Positions 40,280 to 49,541 of a stretch of DNA of 64,000 nucleotides are shown piece after piece. Each line of letters starts with the position of its first letter. Position 1 is the first letter of the stretch. The stretch lies in assembly GCA_958295865.1 (NCBI GenBank), contig CATQHF010000004.1, positions 62,001 through 126,000 of the forward strand, given 5' to 3'. A model generated the notes under the pieces. It had not been told where the DNA came from, ran no database searches, and saw only the letters and a program-made list of their open reading frames with translations. The DNA comes from an uncultured Dehalococcoidia bacterium. Lineage in GTDB: Bacteria; Chloroflexota; Dehalococcoidia; Lucifugimonadales; JADFKI01. A program made the position numbers and the translations under genes.

Positions 40280-41282
40280 GTCTTTCGCGTGCTGCGATGA
40301 AGTAATTGGGCATTATCTCGGCGCTGTAACACTGACGACCTGTGTTGACTGAGGCAATCGCCGCAGAGCATAGCCCACCAAATGGCTCCCACACGACATC
40401 GTTGGGGTCGGAAGACGCAAGAATTGTTCGTTCGAGAAGCGACAGCGGTTTCTGATTCATGTGAACGCACTTGTAAGTGTTTTTCAGTCGTTCCACGCCG
40501 CGCACGGCAGGCTCTCGCCATACATTGGTAATACCGACATCACAGCGAAACTTCGCGCGCATCTTTGTCCACTCTTGCGCTGTGGCAGGTCGTAAGCCGT
40601 CTAGGCTGAAGTAAGGCTTATGGTCCGGATTGCCGTATTCGTTCGCATATTTCGCAAGAAGCTCAAAGGCGTTGGGCGGCGGGAAATACCATAGGTCGCA
40701 CTTTGTAAGATACTTGCGAGTCGCCGCATTTCTGACACCACATGCGGCATTAGCTTTGTACAAGGGTAGCCCGCTGCGTTCCCATTCTGAGCGTAACCAC
40801 TGCTTCAGACTCTTTTCAGTTCCGTTTGATTTAATTGTCACCTTTCGGACATATTGGATACAAACTTCAGTAATAACCGGAAACCTACGCAGGGTTTTGC
40901 TGTTGGCATTACCGGCAATGTGTCCTACACCCTTGTCCCAAACATGGCACGCTCGATACTCCCAGCCGTGACTTGCCAATATCGGATGAACATTCGCCCA
41001 ACCGATTTCAGTGTTCCAGAACCACAATGTGGTCTCCGGCAATGCCCGCTCCGCCCAGCGAGCAATATGCGGACGATACCATTCCGGAAGGGCTTCAGGT
41101 GAAGCAGGGTCTCCCGGGAAGCTGCCTATGCCGTAAGGTCCGTCTGAGATTATGACCGTCGGCGCAGTCCACTCTGCTGACGCATCCAAAAAATCGCCAT
41201 AGTGCAATGTTGCGCCGCGCCTACTAAATGGCTGCAACGGCTTACTTGATGACTTGATGCGGTCAGTAACTTCAGAAGGCAT
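40257..41282 (-). CDS. DNA methyltransferase (beta class), pair 2
   Basis: 341 residues. Motif IV is VIISDGPYGIGSF near residue 45, with S-D-G-P-Y, and motif I is VWEPFGGLCSAAIAS near residue 300, so beta class. The motif-I form (WEPFGGLCS) and SDGPYG are somewhat unusual. Shares no close similarity with pairs 1 and 3. Coupled with the endonuclease downstream. Confidence 0.85.
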   Translation of the reverse strand: MPSEVTDRIKSSSKPLQPFSRRGATLHYGDFLDASAEWTAPTVIISDGPYGIGSFPGDPASPEALPEWYRPHIARWAERALPETTLWFWNTEIGWANVHPILASHGWEYRACHVWDKGVGHIAGNANSKTLRRFPVITEVCIQYVRKVTIKSNGTEKSLKQWLRSEWERSGLPLYKANAACGVRNAATRKYLTKCDLWYFPPPNAFELLAKYANEYGNPDHKPYFSLDGLRPATAQEWTKMRAKFRCDVGITNVWREPAVRGVERLKNTYKCVHMNQKPLSLLERTILASSDPNDVVWEPFGGLCSAAIASVNTGRQCYSAEIMPNYFIAARERLASHAAP

Positions 41283-41367
41283 AATTAGAACTCACTTGAG
41301 ATATTTGCCGCTCATCATTAGAACAAAACATCAAAGTAAATGTCAAGCGCTACTCGCAGTTACTTTT

Positions 41368-41486
41368 GGCACACTCTCTCACGAACCGCCTTGCTCTTAA
41401 CCCTATTTCACAGGGGGATTGCGGCGGGATGGGGACGCTCGTTTTAGGGGTGGATGGGCGCTTGCGCTAGGAAGAAGGGGCCGTTC
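41368..41486. repeat. 119-bp direct repeat B, right of restriction pair 2
   Basis: Same as repeat A; here the right part is the true 3' end of the pair-3 endonuclease gene (stop at 41444). The left part encodes RFVRECA on the minus strand, a piece like the end of CbiA (RFVAECA). Confidence 0.82.
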
Positions 41487-42331
41487 ATGGGATGCTTCAG
41501 AACGGATACAACAGTAACCGCTTTCAAGGTTGTGTAGATCTCGTCGAGCGCTTTTCCCAAATGGGTGTATCCGTCGCATCGCCGGATGGCTTCGGGCGCT
41601 TGATCCCAGGCGTAAAGGTTTCTCGCCAATGATGGATCGGTTAATCGGTGGTCGTGAACCAGTAGGGTCAAGGTGTTGGCTTCGATCATCGGGTATCTTC
41701 TGTCGGACAGGAGATTGGCGCGAGGGTCAACTTGAGCCATTACCCTGAAGCGGACAGAGATTGACGATCCCTCGACTCTTCGGGTTTCGGCGAAATTGGC
41801 TTGCTGAATGTCGAAATGCCGAGTGAACTCAGACACATCTATGTCCCCGGATGTGGATGCCGCGGTAACTTGATCAAACGCATCCGCGAGAACTTCGTTG
41901 GCGGGGACGGTTTCAAAGAACGATCCGCTTACCAGTACCGTCTTTGCCAATGGCGACGAAGTGGTTCGCTTGATGCCTCTGATGAGATAGTACACATCTC
42001 TTTGAGGAGCGGATTGTAAATCTTCACCCGCTTCTAATAGCTGATCCTGCATGTTTTTTGACAAAGACGAAACCGGCTTCGTCGCACCGGGTAGCGTGGA
42101 GTTGAAAGACGCTATTTGATACGCCTTAGCATCCTTGAGTTCTATGAACTCTCCACCTGTCAACGGACCTTCGCGGTTAGTTTTCAACACGAAATCGGGA
42201 AACCCAGAACGGGATTCCGCCGCAATCATGGCTCTGGGGAACGCGAAGTCCTCAAGCTTGTTGTCTTGAACGAAGTAGCCTCGGCGTTCCATGAGGCGAG
42301 CGAAGAAGTGGTAGGCGGATGATGTTGGCAT
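41444..42331 (-). CDS. Type II restriction endonuclease, pair 3
   Basis: About 295 residues from ATG 42331, five bases after the methyltransferase stop; the frame opens further upstream within that gene. The catalytic core is SGFPDFVLKTN then FIELKDAK (PD-(D/E)xK). Ends PFFLAQAPIHP within direct repeat B. Partner of the methyltransferase upstream. Confidence 0.78.
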   Translation of the reverse strand: MPTSSAYHFFARLMERRGYFVQDNKLEDFAFPRAMIAAESRSGFPDFVLKTNREGPLTGGEFIELKDAKAYQIASFNSTLPGATKPVSSLSKNMQDQLLEAGEDLQSAPQRDVYYLIRGIKRTTSSPLAKTVLVSGSFFETVPANEVLADAFDQVTAASTSGDIDVSEFTRHFDIQQANFAETRRVEGSSISVRFRVMAQVDPRANLLSDRRYPMIEANTLTLLVHDHRLTDPSLARNLYAWDQAPEAIRRCDGYTHLGKALDEIYTTLKAVTVVSVLKHPMNGPFFLAQAPIHP

Positions 42332-42336
42332 GGCAA

Positions 42337-43203
42337 TCAGATGAGTAACATCGGCGCAGGCTCGTTGGTGAGGTGGGCGGCTGGCGGCCATACCTCGCTC
42401 AACGAGGGGGTGTGTATGTAGTGATTGCGATATTGAGTGATTGAGTCCGCATCGCGGGCATCTTGCAGGCGCGCTTCGATGCAGTCGAAGTTCACCGCGT
42501 CTTTCTCGACGCCAACGCCAATACGGGACAGCTGCGATGCCACAACCAGCGTGGTTCCCGTGCCGGAGAAGGGGTCGAACACGCAGTCTCCGGGGTTGGT
42601 GGAGGACAGTATCATTCGCAAGAGCAGCGCGACGGGAGATTGCTGTTTGTGGATGCGCTCGCCATTGTCGTGGCGCAACGCCTCATCGCCGGCGTAGTAG
42701 CCGGAGGTCAATTCTCTGATGTCGTCCCAGACATCGGTGACGAACATGCCGTTTTCGCGTGGCTTGTATCCGTTTGGCACGGGCGGGTCTATCCGCAATC
42801 GGTTGAACACTCTAGGGCGTCGCCCCTTCGTGGCGAAGGCGATGACTTGGTACGCCTTGCCGTATCGCACTTCGCTGGGGACGGCCGATGTTTTCTTGCG
42901 CCACACAATCAGATTTTGGAACTGCCACCCGGATTCGCGCAGGACTCGCAGCACATTTTCGGCGTTCTTTTCGCGCTGCATGAAATACATCGCCGCGCCT
43001 TGCGATGAGCGGTCGAGCGTCAATTTGCACACTTCCCGCATCCAATCCCAATACTCCCCGTCTTTCAAGCGGTCATCGTGTTCTCGATATTCCTTGCCCT
43101 GATTGAACGGCGGATCGAGGAATGTGAAATCGAACAAAGGCAATTCTTTGGCGGTGTGCGCCAGAAAGCGCGTGCAGTCGTCAAGAAATACTTGGTGCGC
43201 CAA
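42337..43203 (-). CDS. DNA methyltransferase (beta class), pair 3
   Basis: 288 residues, TTG start with AAGGG upstream. Motif IV FLDPPFNQGKEY near residue 30, motif I VFDPFSGTGTTLVVAS near residue 212; beta class. Target domain includes TDVWDDIRELTSGYYAG. Lies 121 bp downstream of cbiA, same strand. Confidence 0.9.
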   Translation of the reverse strand: MAHQVFLDDCTRFLAHTAKELPLFDFTFLDPPFNQGKEYREHDDRLKDGEYWDWMREVCKLTLDRSSQGAAMYFMQREKNAENVLRVLRESGWQFQNLIVWRKKTSAVPSEVRYGKAYQVIAFATKGRRPRVFNRLRIDPPVPNGYKPRENGMFVTDVWDDIRELTSGYYAGDEALRHDNGERIHKQQSPVALLLRMILSSTNPGDCVFDPFSGTGTTLVVASQLSRIGVGVEKDAVNFDCIEARLQDARDADSITQYRNHYIHTPSLSEVWPPAAHLTNEPAPMLLI

Positions 43204-43324
43204 TTTTGTGTTACCCTTCTGTTTTCGCCGCGCTATGCTTAACGGGTCTTGTGAGTCCTCGGTAAAAGCAACATAGGCGGCTGCCTACCACCGTAATGAA
43301 TGGTATGCGAACATTTAAGCGATG

Positions 43325-44701
43325 TCAACCGCTTTCCAGTTGCACATTGGCACACTCCGCTACGAACCGCTGTGCCATTCGTGGGAGGCTGCCTAGGTGG
43401 ATGTGGATGTATGATGCCCATAGGTTGCCGCTGCGGAAGCCTTCGATGCGCCCGTCTTGGCTGCGAACTGAGTATGCCGCTTGCTGGGGTGATGCGGGGC
43501 TGTCGGCGATTGACCAGTGGAATTCGTGGCCGCGCACGCGCTCGCCTTCTGCCAGCAGCGCGCCGTCTGCCAGCGCCTCCGCTTCGCGGTAGCCGAGCGT
43601 GAGCCGACCCTTGCTCATCGAGGACTTGGCGGGTATCAGCCCGACCATGCGGTGCGGCTTGCCGTCGAAGTCGGTCAGGGACTCGCCTAGATACATCAGC
43701 CCGCCGCACTCGGCGTATATTTTTTGTCCTGCCGTGTGAGCGGCGCGGACTGACTGTTTCATGCCTTCGTTGGCGGCGAGTTCTTGGGCGAAAATCTCAG
43801 GGAAGCCGCCGCCGATATAGACGCCGCCGACGCCCTCCGGCAGCGCGGTGTCCGCAAGCGGGCTGAACGGCACGAGCTCAGCGCCCCACGCTTCTAGCAG
43901 GTCGAGCGAGTCTTGGTAGTAGAAGTTGAACGCCTTGTCTTGCGCGACGGCGATGCGCGCTTTGGTTGGCTGAGGCTGCGCGGGGAACGCTGACGGCTCT
44001 GCTCGCGGCGTATCGGCTTGCTGGGCGACTTCCAGCAGGCGGTCGAGGTCTATCGTCTGCTCTACCTGCGCGGTGAGCTTGTCGAACCACTCCTCGACGA
44101 CCACGCCCTCGACGGTTGGGATGAGTCCGAGATGGCGTTCAGGCACGCGCAGGTCGTCGCGTCTCGGCATATATCCGAGTACGGGCAGCGCGGTCGCGTC
44201 CTCGATGGGCGGTTTGCAGAACTCCAGGTGGCGCGGGCTGCCGATGCCGTTGAGAATGACGCCGGCGATGTTCACGGATGGGTCGAACTGCTGGAAGCCC
44301 AGCACTTCGGCGGCGACGCTGCGGGCGACTCCGGCGGCGCTGGCAATCAGGATGACGGGCGCGCGCAGCAGCTTGGCGACCTCAGCGGTAGAGCCTTGCT
44401 CGGTTAGATTGGCGTGTCCGTCGTACAGCCCCATCACGCCCTCGACCACCGCGACATCGCCGGACTGCGCCGCCCTGCCGAACAGCTCCAGCGCGGTGTT
44501 GTGCGGCAGCAGCCATGTGTCCAGGTTGCGACTCGGCATGCCGCACGCCATCCGATGATAGGACGGGTCGATGTAGTCGGGGCCGCACTTGAACGGCTGC
44601 ACGCGTAGTCCGCGCCGCGCCAGCGCGCCCATGATGCCGGTGGCGATGGTCGTCTTGCCCACGCCGCTGCGCGTGCCTGCCAGCACGATTGTCGGTGTCA
44701 T
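43325..44701 (-). CDS. cbiA: Cobyrinate a,c-diamide synthase
   Basis: 458 residues. N-terminal P-loop (LAGTRSGVGKTTIATGIM), then FKCGPDYIDPSYH, and the C-terminal amidotransferase part with the reactive Cys in KIYAECGGLMYLGE and the late His (WASYIHIHLGS). It amidates the a and c side chains of cobyrinic acid with glutamine and ATP in cobalamin synthesis. It is 37 bp after cobJ in a likely operon with nitrile hydratase genes. Its 3' end (43347-43370) has relatives between the restriction pairs downstream. Confidence 0.92.
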   Translation of the reverse strand: MTPTIVLAGTRSGVGKTTIATGIMGALARRGLRVQPFKCGPDYIDPSYHRMACGMPSRNLDTWLLPHNTALELFGRAAQSGDVAVVEGVMGLYDGHANLTEQGSTAEVAKLLRAPVILIASAAGVARSVAAEVLGFQQFDPSVNIAGVILNGIGSPRHLEFCKPPIEDATALPVLGYMPRRDDLRVPERHLGLIPTVEGVVVEEWFDKLTAQVEQTIDLDRLLEVAQQADTPRAEPSAFPAQPQPTKARIAVAQDKAFNFYYQDSLDLLEAWGAELVPFSPLADTALPEGVGGVYIGGGFPEIFAQELAANEGMKQSVRAAHTAGQKIYAECGGLMYLGESLTDFDGKPHRMVGLIPAKSSMSKGRLTLGYREAEALADGALLAEGERVRGHEFHWSIADSPASPQQAAYSVRSQDGRIEGFRSGNLWASYIHIHLGSLPRMAQRFVAECANVQLESG

Positions 44702-44738
44702 GCCTATCCCCCGTGTCCCCCCAATCCCGCATATTCCG

Positions 44739-45503
44739 TTAGACCTCGCGGGGATTGGCGTAGCCGCGCGGCGTGACCATGCGCCCGCCGTGAATGTATG
44801 TCGTGGAGTTGCCGATAATCAGCGTGGTGAACATATCTATGCGCTCGAAATGCCGTTCCAGCTCGCCGAGCGTGGTCAATGCGGCTTGCTGGTCGGGACG
44901 GCAGGCGTTTCGCACGATGCCGACGGGCGTCTCGGCGGCGCGATGGCGCATGACGATGCCGCGCGCCTCGATAATCTGCTTGCGCCGTCGTTGGCTGCGC
45001 GGGTTGTACAGCGCAATCACGAAGTCGCCATGCGCCGCCGCGTCCAGCCGCTTGCGAATGGTGTCCCAGGGTGTCATCAGGTCGCTCAGGCTTATGGCGC
45101 AGAAGTCTTGCATTAGCGGAGCGCCCAGCACGGACGCCGCCGCCTGCGCCGCCGACACTGCTGGCACTACCGTTACGGCGGGCGCTGAGCCGTTCCAGCC
45201 GCTTGCCGCTAGATGCTCGAACACCGGGCCTGCCATCCCATATACGCCCGCGTCGCCCGACGATATGACCGCCACCGACATGCCCGACGCGGCGAGTTCG
45301 CAGGCTTTGGCGGCGCGTTCCATCTCCTTGCCCAGAGGCATTGAAACCAGCTGCTTGCCGTCCGTGAGGTCGCGCACCTGCTCCATGTAGCCGTCGTATC
45401 CGATTATGGCGTCGCACCGCCCTAGGGCATCGAGGGCGTCGGGCGTCAGCAAGCCTCTGTCTCCCGGTCCAAGCCCAATCAGATATATTCGCCCGTCGCT
45501 CAT
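44739..45503 (-). CDS. cobJ: Precorrin-3B C17-methyltransferase
   Basis: 254 residues of the tetrapyrrole methylase fold: IYLIGLGPGDRGLLTPDAL at the N-terminus, then GYDGYMEQVRDL, VISSGDAGVYGMAGPV and the CobJ/CbiH marks FCAISLSDLMTPWD and FVIALYNPRSQRR. Uses S-adenosylmethionine to methylate C17 with ring contraction in cobalamin synthesis. It follows the nitrile hydratase activator by 38 bp and precedes cbiA by 37 bp. No other corrin genes are in the window. Confidence 0.92.
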   Translation of the reverse strand: MSDGRIYLIGLGPGDRGLLTPDALDALGRCDAIIGYDGYMEQVRDLTDGKQLVSMPLGKEMERAAKACELAASGMSVAVISSGDAGVYGMAGPVFEHLAASGWNGSAPAVTVVPAVSAAQAAASVLGAPLMQDFCAISLSDLMTPWDTIRKRLDAAAHGDFVIALYNPRSQRRRKQIIEARGIVMRHRAAETPVGIVRNACRPDQQAALTTLGELERHFERIDMFTTLIIGNSTTYIHGGRMVTPRGYANPREV

Positions 45504-45541
45504 AGCCCTACCACCCCGTCCTATCCGTCCTGTGCATTATG

Positions 45542-45880
45542 TTAGTCCTCGTGTGGTTCGTCCGCTTCATAAGCCGCGGTGCGCGCGTCCAGCTCTTCGC
45601 GCGTGACCATGCCGTAGTCGAGCAGCAGTTTCTCCAGCGAGGCAAGCCAGCGCTCATAGTAGGCGGATACGTGGTCGTCGGGCGGCGCGGCGGCGATTTC
45701 GTCGGCAAGTCTGCGCTGAAAATCGCCCCATGCGTACACGCCGCCCTCGTTCAGCGCGACCGCGATGCCGAAGGCGCGCGCCTCCCAGGGCGCGGCAAAC
45801 ACAAGCTCGCCGTTGTTGCGCGGCAGCGCGCTCGCGCCTCGCATATCCGAAATCTCGTTGCCCATGTCTGCGCTCATCAT
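45542..45880 (-). CDS. Nitrile hydratase activator/accessory protein
   Basis: 112 residues from ATG 45880, five bases after the alpha subunit stop; a longer frame runs back into that gene. It resembles the N-terminal part of the beta subunit (FAAPWEARAFGIAVALNEGG, then YYERWLASLEKLLLDYGMVT), as the small activators (P14K, NhlE) do. These carry cobalt to the alpha subunit. Last of the three nitrile hydratase genes. Confidence 0.82.
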   Translation of the reverse strand: MMSADMGNEISDMRGASALPRNNGELVFAAPWEARAFGIAVALNEGGVYAWGDFQRRLADEIAAAPPDDHVSAYYERWLASLEKLLLDYGMVTREELDARTAAYEADEPHED

Positions 45881-45885
45881 TCGCC

Positions 45886-46509
45886 TCAAGCGGTCGGAGA
45901 CGGCGCGGCAACCTTCGCCACGCCAATCATGCTGTCCCGCGTTACCAGCGCCGCCAGCGCGTCCGCGTCCATATCGTCCGTGCCTTCCGGACGCTCCGGC
46001 AATACCATATAGCGAATGTCCGAATTGCTGTCCCATACGCGCAGTTCCACCGATTCGTCCAGCGCCAGCCCGAACTCTTGCAACACGGCTCGCGGCTCTA
46101 TGACCGCGCGCGCCCTGTAAGCGTCCGACTTGTACCAGCGCGGCGGCAAGCCAAGCACGGGCCAGGGGTAGCACGAACACAGCGTGCATACGACCATATT
46201 GTGAACTGCGGGCGCGTTCTCCAGCACGACAATCTCCGCCCCCTGCGCGCCGAAGAAACCGAGTTCGGCGATTGCCGATGTGCCGTCGTCCAGCAGGCGC
46301 TCTTTGTATGCGGCGTCCGTCCAGGCGCGCGCCACCACCTTCGCGCCGTTCAGGGGGCCTATGTCCTGCTCATACGCCCGCACTCGCGCGTCTATCGCGT
46401 CGGTGGAAAGCAGTCCCTTCTCGATGAGCAGCGACTCGATGGCTTTGGTACGCAGCGCGGCGTAAGGCTGCGGCTCCGGGTGATGCCCTCCGCTATGTCC
46501 CTCGCTCAT
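45886..46509 (-). CDS. Nitrile hydratase alpha subunit, cobalt type
   Basis: 207 residues, the usual length. The metal-binding motif is [17 protein letters not shown]; Thr after the first Cys marks the cobalt type (Ser in the iron type). Hydrates nitriles to amides, or may use thiocyanate. The beta subunit is upstream by 26 bp and the activator downstream. Having corrin (cobalt) genes in the same run suggests shared cobalt supply. Confidence 0.93.
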   Translation of the reverse strand: MSEGHSGGHHPEPQPYAALRTKAIESLLIEKGLLSTDAIDARVRAYEQDIGPLNGAKVVARAWTDAAYKERLLDDGTSAIAELGFFGAQGAEIVVLENAPAVHNMVVCTLCSCYPWPVLGLPPRWYKSDAYRARAVIEPRAVLQEFGLALDESVELRVWDSNSDIRYMVLPERPEGTDDMDADALAALVTRDSMIGVAKVAAPSPTA

Positions 46510-46534
46510 TGACCCGCTCCTTCCTTGCTATTCT

Positions 46535-47251
46535 TCATGCACATACCACCCCGTCCTGCCCTTCAATGTCGGACCCCTCAGAATCCATCCAGCGCTCCCA
46601 CATGTCGATGTAAAGGCGCTGGTTCGTCTCCGCGTCGCTGCCCCAGAGCTCGCGCGCCTCGAACATGACGCTGTACACATATTGGGGGCTGTCGTCCGCT
46701 ATCGTTGGCTGATCCTGAAAGCCCTGCGCTCCGTATATGCGGGCAACGATGCCGCGCTTGCCACGAACATATCGTGGCAGCCGCGTGTGGCCGGCAGGGT
46801 TGATGTTGCGTACTACGATTGAGTCGCCAACCGCAAAGCGCGGTGATGATGCCGCCTGCCGCTCAAGAGGCTGCGGCGCATAAATCCGCTGCCGCACGCG
46901 CTCGGCAAACGCGGGGTCGTCGCGTCGGGGCGCTTCGGCGGACGGGTCATCGGCGAACATGCGCGTCTTCGCTTCCAGCTCGTCGGCGGTCAGCAAGCCT
47001 TTGTGCAGCAGCGCCGCCTCCAACGCCAGCAGCCAGCGCTCATAGTAGCCGGATGCGAGATACCGCGCGGGCGGGATGTTCTCGATGTAGTGGCGTGAGC
47101 CGTAGGGGGAATACACATCATGCTCTTCGCGTATGCCGGTGACCATACCATACACCCGCCCCTCCCAAGCCTCATGGAACACCGGCTCATCCGGCTCAAT
47201 CTCGATGCGCCCAAAGCCGTGCATGCCGCCCATGTCGTGAACGCCGTTCAT
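46535..47251 (-). CDS. Nitrile hydratase beta subunit
   Basis: 238 residues from ATG 47251 (MNGVHDMGGMHGFG, the classic start); the frame opens to 47272. Middle YYERWLLALEAALLHKGLLT and C-terminal barrel FAVGDSIVVRNINPAGHTRLP then YVRGKRGIVARIYGA, as expected. Forms the heterodimer with the alpha subunit. First gene of the five-gene run to cbiA. Confidence 0.93.
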   Translation of the reverse strand: MNGVHDMGGMHGFGRIEIEPDEPVFHEAWEGRVYGMVTGIREEHDVYSPYGSRHYIENIPPARYLASGYYERWLLALEAALLHKGLLTADELEAKTRMFADDPSAEAPRRDDPAFAERVRQRIYAPQPLERQAASSPRFAVGDSIVVRNINPAGHTRLPRYVRGKRGIVARIYGAQGFQDQPTIADDSPQYVYSVMFEARELWGSDAETNQRLYIDMWERWMDSEGSDIEGQDGVVCA

Positions 47252-47332
47252 ATCAGCCGCCCCTTTCTGCAAGTCTAGCGTAATACTACCAATCTTCGCG
47301 CCAAAAGTCAGAACAACGCTGAAGCGGGATCC

Positions 47333-49360
47333 TCAACCCAACAGCCCAAGCCAGCGGCGCGGGCGTCTGACCGGCTTACCTAGGAAGTCCTCCAAGAGTT
47401 CACGCTTCATCGCTATCTGGTCGGATACGCTCGCGGTGTCTTCCAGTATCCAATCGGGAATGTCATCTCTGGTACGCCGTGATGTGAACGGCTCCACGGC
47501 GACAATCACAAGGTCGCCGGAGATACCCCAACTCCCTGATGATGGACGGCGCTCTTTGCTGTACTTGTCGGGGTGCAGCAGATTTTCCAGGACCAAACGG
47601 GGGCGCTCAAACGCGCGGCTCTGATAATCTTCCAGAGTCATGGGAATGCACCAGTCCGGCATTGCCGCTCCGTCCGTCAGATTGTCTTTGAAGATTCTAC
47701 ACAACACTGAAGAGGATAATTGCAGCACATCCAGATCCTTGTATTCTTGTTCAGGGATAGATTCCATCTCGTATAGAACCTTCTTCAAGTATTCGCGGTA
47801 TAGCGCGGTAGTTAGGCGTTCCCGGATGTTAGATACTGACCTTTGCAGCATCCTACGCGCCGAAGCGTCGTTGCCCGGCAAGGAAGTTCTGGTGTAAATC
47901 ATCAGGCTGCGTTTGACAATCTCATCGGGGAAATTGCGCGCATCGGCGTTCATAGAAAGCGCAAAGCACGGATACTCGCTGTGGGGTATGGATTCGTCTT
48001 TGATGATTTCAGGCGCGTGCCGATTGAACCTGTCCCTTGTAACATCATCGAACACGACGGGGAAGCGCTTGTAGGTTTGTTGCAGCCCGCGCAACTTGCT
48101 GCGAGTGAAATCTTGGGTTTCGATGAAGCGCGGGTATGAGAACATGGACTTCATCAGCGTGTTAATCAGGCTGCTCTTGCCGCAATTGCTCTGTCCGTAC
48201 ACCACCGCGAACATGGGGCGGTCGAAGCTGAAATCGCCGGTGCGTATGGCAGTGTTTCGTACATCGCACATAAGGGGCGAGAAGTAGAACCAGCACATGA
48301 ATGTGAAGTAGTCCTTTTGCAGTCGAGGCACATCGCCGACAAAGCCGTTCTCATAGTTGCTGAAGAATTCAATCCATGCCGCAACATCACTTCCAACTTC
48401 GTCAGGGTCAGCGTCAAGGCGCATATCGTCGCCCGATAGCGTGAACTGCCGTCCGTCGTAGGACAAGTAGGTCGCCGACGCTTCATCCGCATGCGTAGAT
48501 GTTGCAATACGGGTCATCTGCCTGATGATTTTAGGCACGAATTTGATGCTTCCATTGCGGTCAGGGCGAATATCCGCCAGAGCTTTCTGGCGGGCCGGCT
48601 TGATATATTCAATCTTCGTCAGAATCTGTGGAATGCTGTACTCCACCTCATCTTCTTTCGGGGATGGTAGGTACATTGTGACGCCGTTTTTGTCAGATTC
48701 AGCCTCTTTAAGTGCGGGAGTCTCTTGAATTGGCAGCAGTTCTGCCGGAATCGGCTTCTCTCTGAGGGTGAGTTTGTTCGTTGCGATAGAGCGAACCGCT
48801 TCGTATTGGCCGGTGTAGTGCTTCCATGCCACATCGTCGTTGTCAAAGACGACCAGCGTCTCCGCCTGCCGTCCGGAGAATGCCGTTTCGGACAGGTTGG
48901 CAGAGCCGACGATTACGCGCCGTAGCCCGTCGCGCTCCAGCAGGTATATTTTGGCATGTGCGATGGCGTCCTTGACCACATAGAACTGCGCCGTTCCATC
49001 AGCCACGCGATTGTAGATTATCTTGCGACGTTCCTCAGACAGCCCCTTGATTCCAACGAAACCCGTGTTCAGCTTCTCGTCCATGACGGACTGAAACGAC
49101 AATAGGTCGGCGGCAGAGCGAGACAGAACGCCGTTGTGTCCGAAGATGCACTCAAACTCTTGGTAATCGAAGTCCTTCAGCAGTCCTAGTATCATTGGAA
49201 TGCTTGAGGTGTAAGTCAGGGCGCGCATGGATGCGAAGCCGGCGAACAGGTTGCGGTCAAACGACCCTACACTTTCGGCGCGGGCATGCACGACGTCGAG
49301 CGCGCCGCTGCGCGTCTTTGAGTCCGGATCGTCAAAGGCAAAGCCCTGTTGTGTCACCAT
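47333..49360 (-). CDS. PLD-type nuclease fused to P-loop ATPase (candidate defence protein)
   Basis: 675 residues from ATG 49360 with GGGAG upstream (TTG 49390 is an alternative). The N-terminal third is a single phospholipase D-type HKD unit: HAKIYLLERDG then VIVGSANLSETAF, near residues 135-165. After a linker, the C-terminal half has Walker A VVYGQSNCGKSSLINTLM (about 385) and Walker B FPVVFDDVTRD, with downstream CFALSMNAD, so an AAA/helicase-like ATPase. Ordinary PLD enzymes have two HKD units; a single one points to a dimeric nuclease like Nuc or DrmC. It neighbours three restriction pairs. Role in defence is inferred. Confidence 0.78.
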   Translation of the reverse strand: MVTQQGFAFDDPDSKTRSGALDVVHARAESVGSFDRNLFAGFASMRALTYTSSIPMILGLLKDFDYQEFECIFGHNGVLSRSAADLLSFQSVMDEKLNTGFVGIKGLSEERRKIIYNRVADGTAQFYVVKDAIAHAKIYLLERDGLRRVIVGSANLSETAFSGRQAETLVVFDNDDVAWKHYTGQYEAVRSIATNKLTLREKPIPAELLPIQETPALKEAESDKNGVTMYLPSPKEDEVEYSIPQILTKIEYIKPARQKALADIRPDRNGSIKFVPKIIRQMTRIATSTHADEASATYLSYDGRQFTLSGDDMRLDADPDEVGSDVAAWIEFFSNYENGFVGDVPRLQKDYFTFMCWFYFSPLMCDVRNTAIRTGDFSFDRPMFAVVYGQSNCGKSSLINTLMKSMFSYPRFIETQDFTRSKLRGLQQTYKRFPVVFDDVTRDRFNRHAPEIIKDESIPHSEYPCFALSMNADARNFPDEIVKRSLMIYTRTSLPGNDASARRMLQRSVSNIRERLTTALYREYLKKVLYEMESIPEQEYKDLDVLQLSSSVLCRIFKDNLTDGAAMPDWCIPMTLEDYQSRAFERPRLVLENLLHPDKYSKERRPSSGSWGISGDLVIVAVEPFTSRRTRDDIPDWILEDTASVSDQIAMKRELLEDFLGKPVRRPRRWLGLLG

Positions 49361-49541
49361 TTTTCGATACTCCCGCGTTGACACCCGCAATCCCTCTGTA
49401 TATGTTACGGAAACCAGACGGTAACATCCAGCGCCCGGCGGGTAGCGTTTTCAATCGGATGGTGGAAATAATAAACCCATTCGTCCTGAGATTGTCGAGG
49501 GACGGGATGATTCAGTACATTCACGGACAAGGAGATCCACA

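Noticed and set aside
47252-47332. Cobalamin riboswitch before the nitrile hydratase-cob run
   Set aside because: The 80-bp leader is too short and has no recognisable B12-box sequence.
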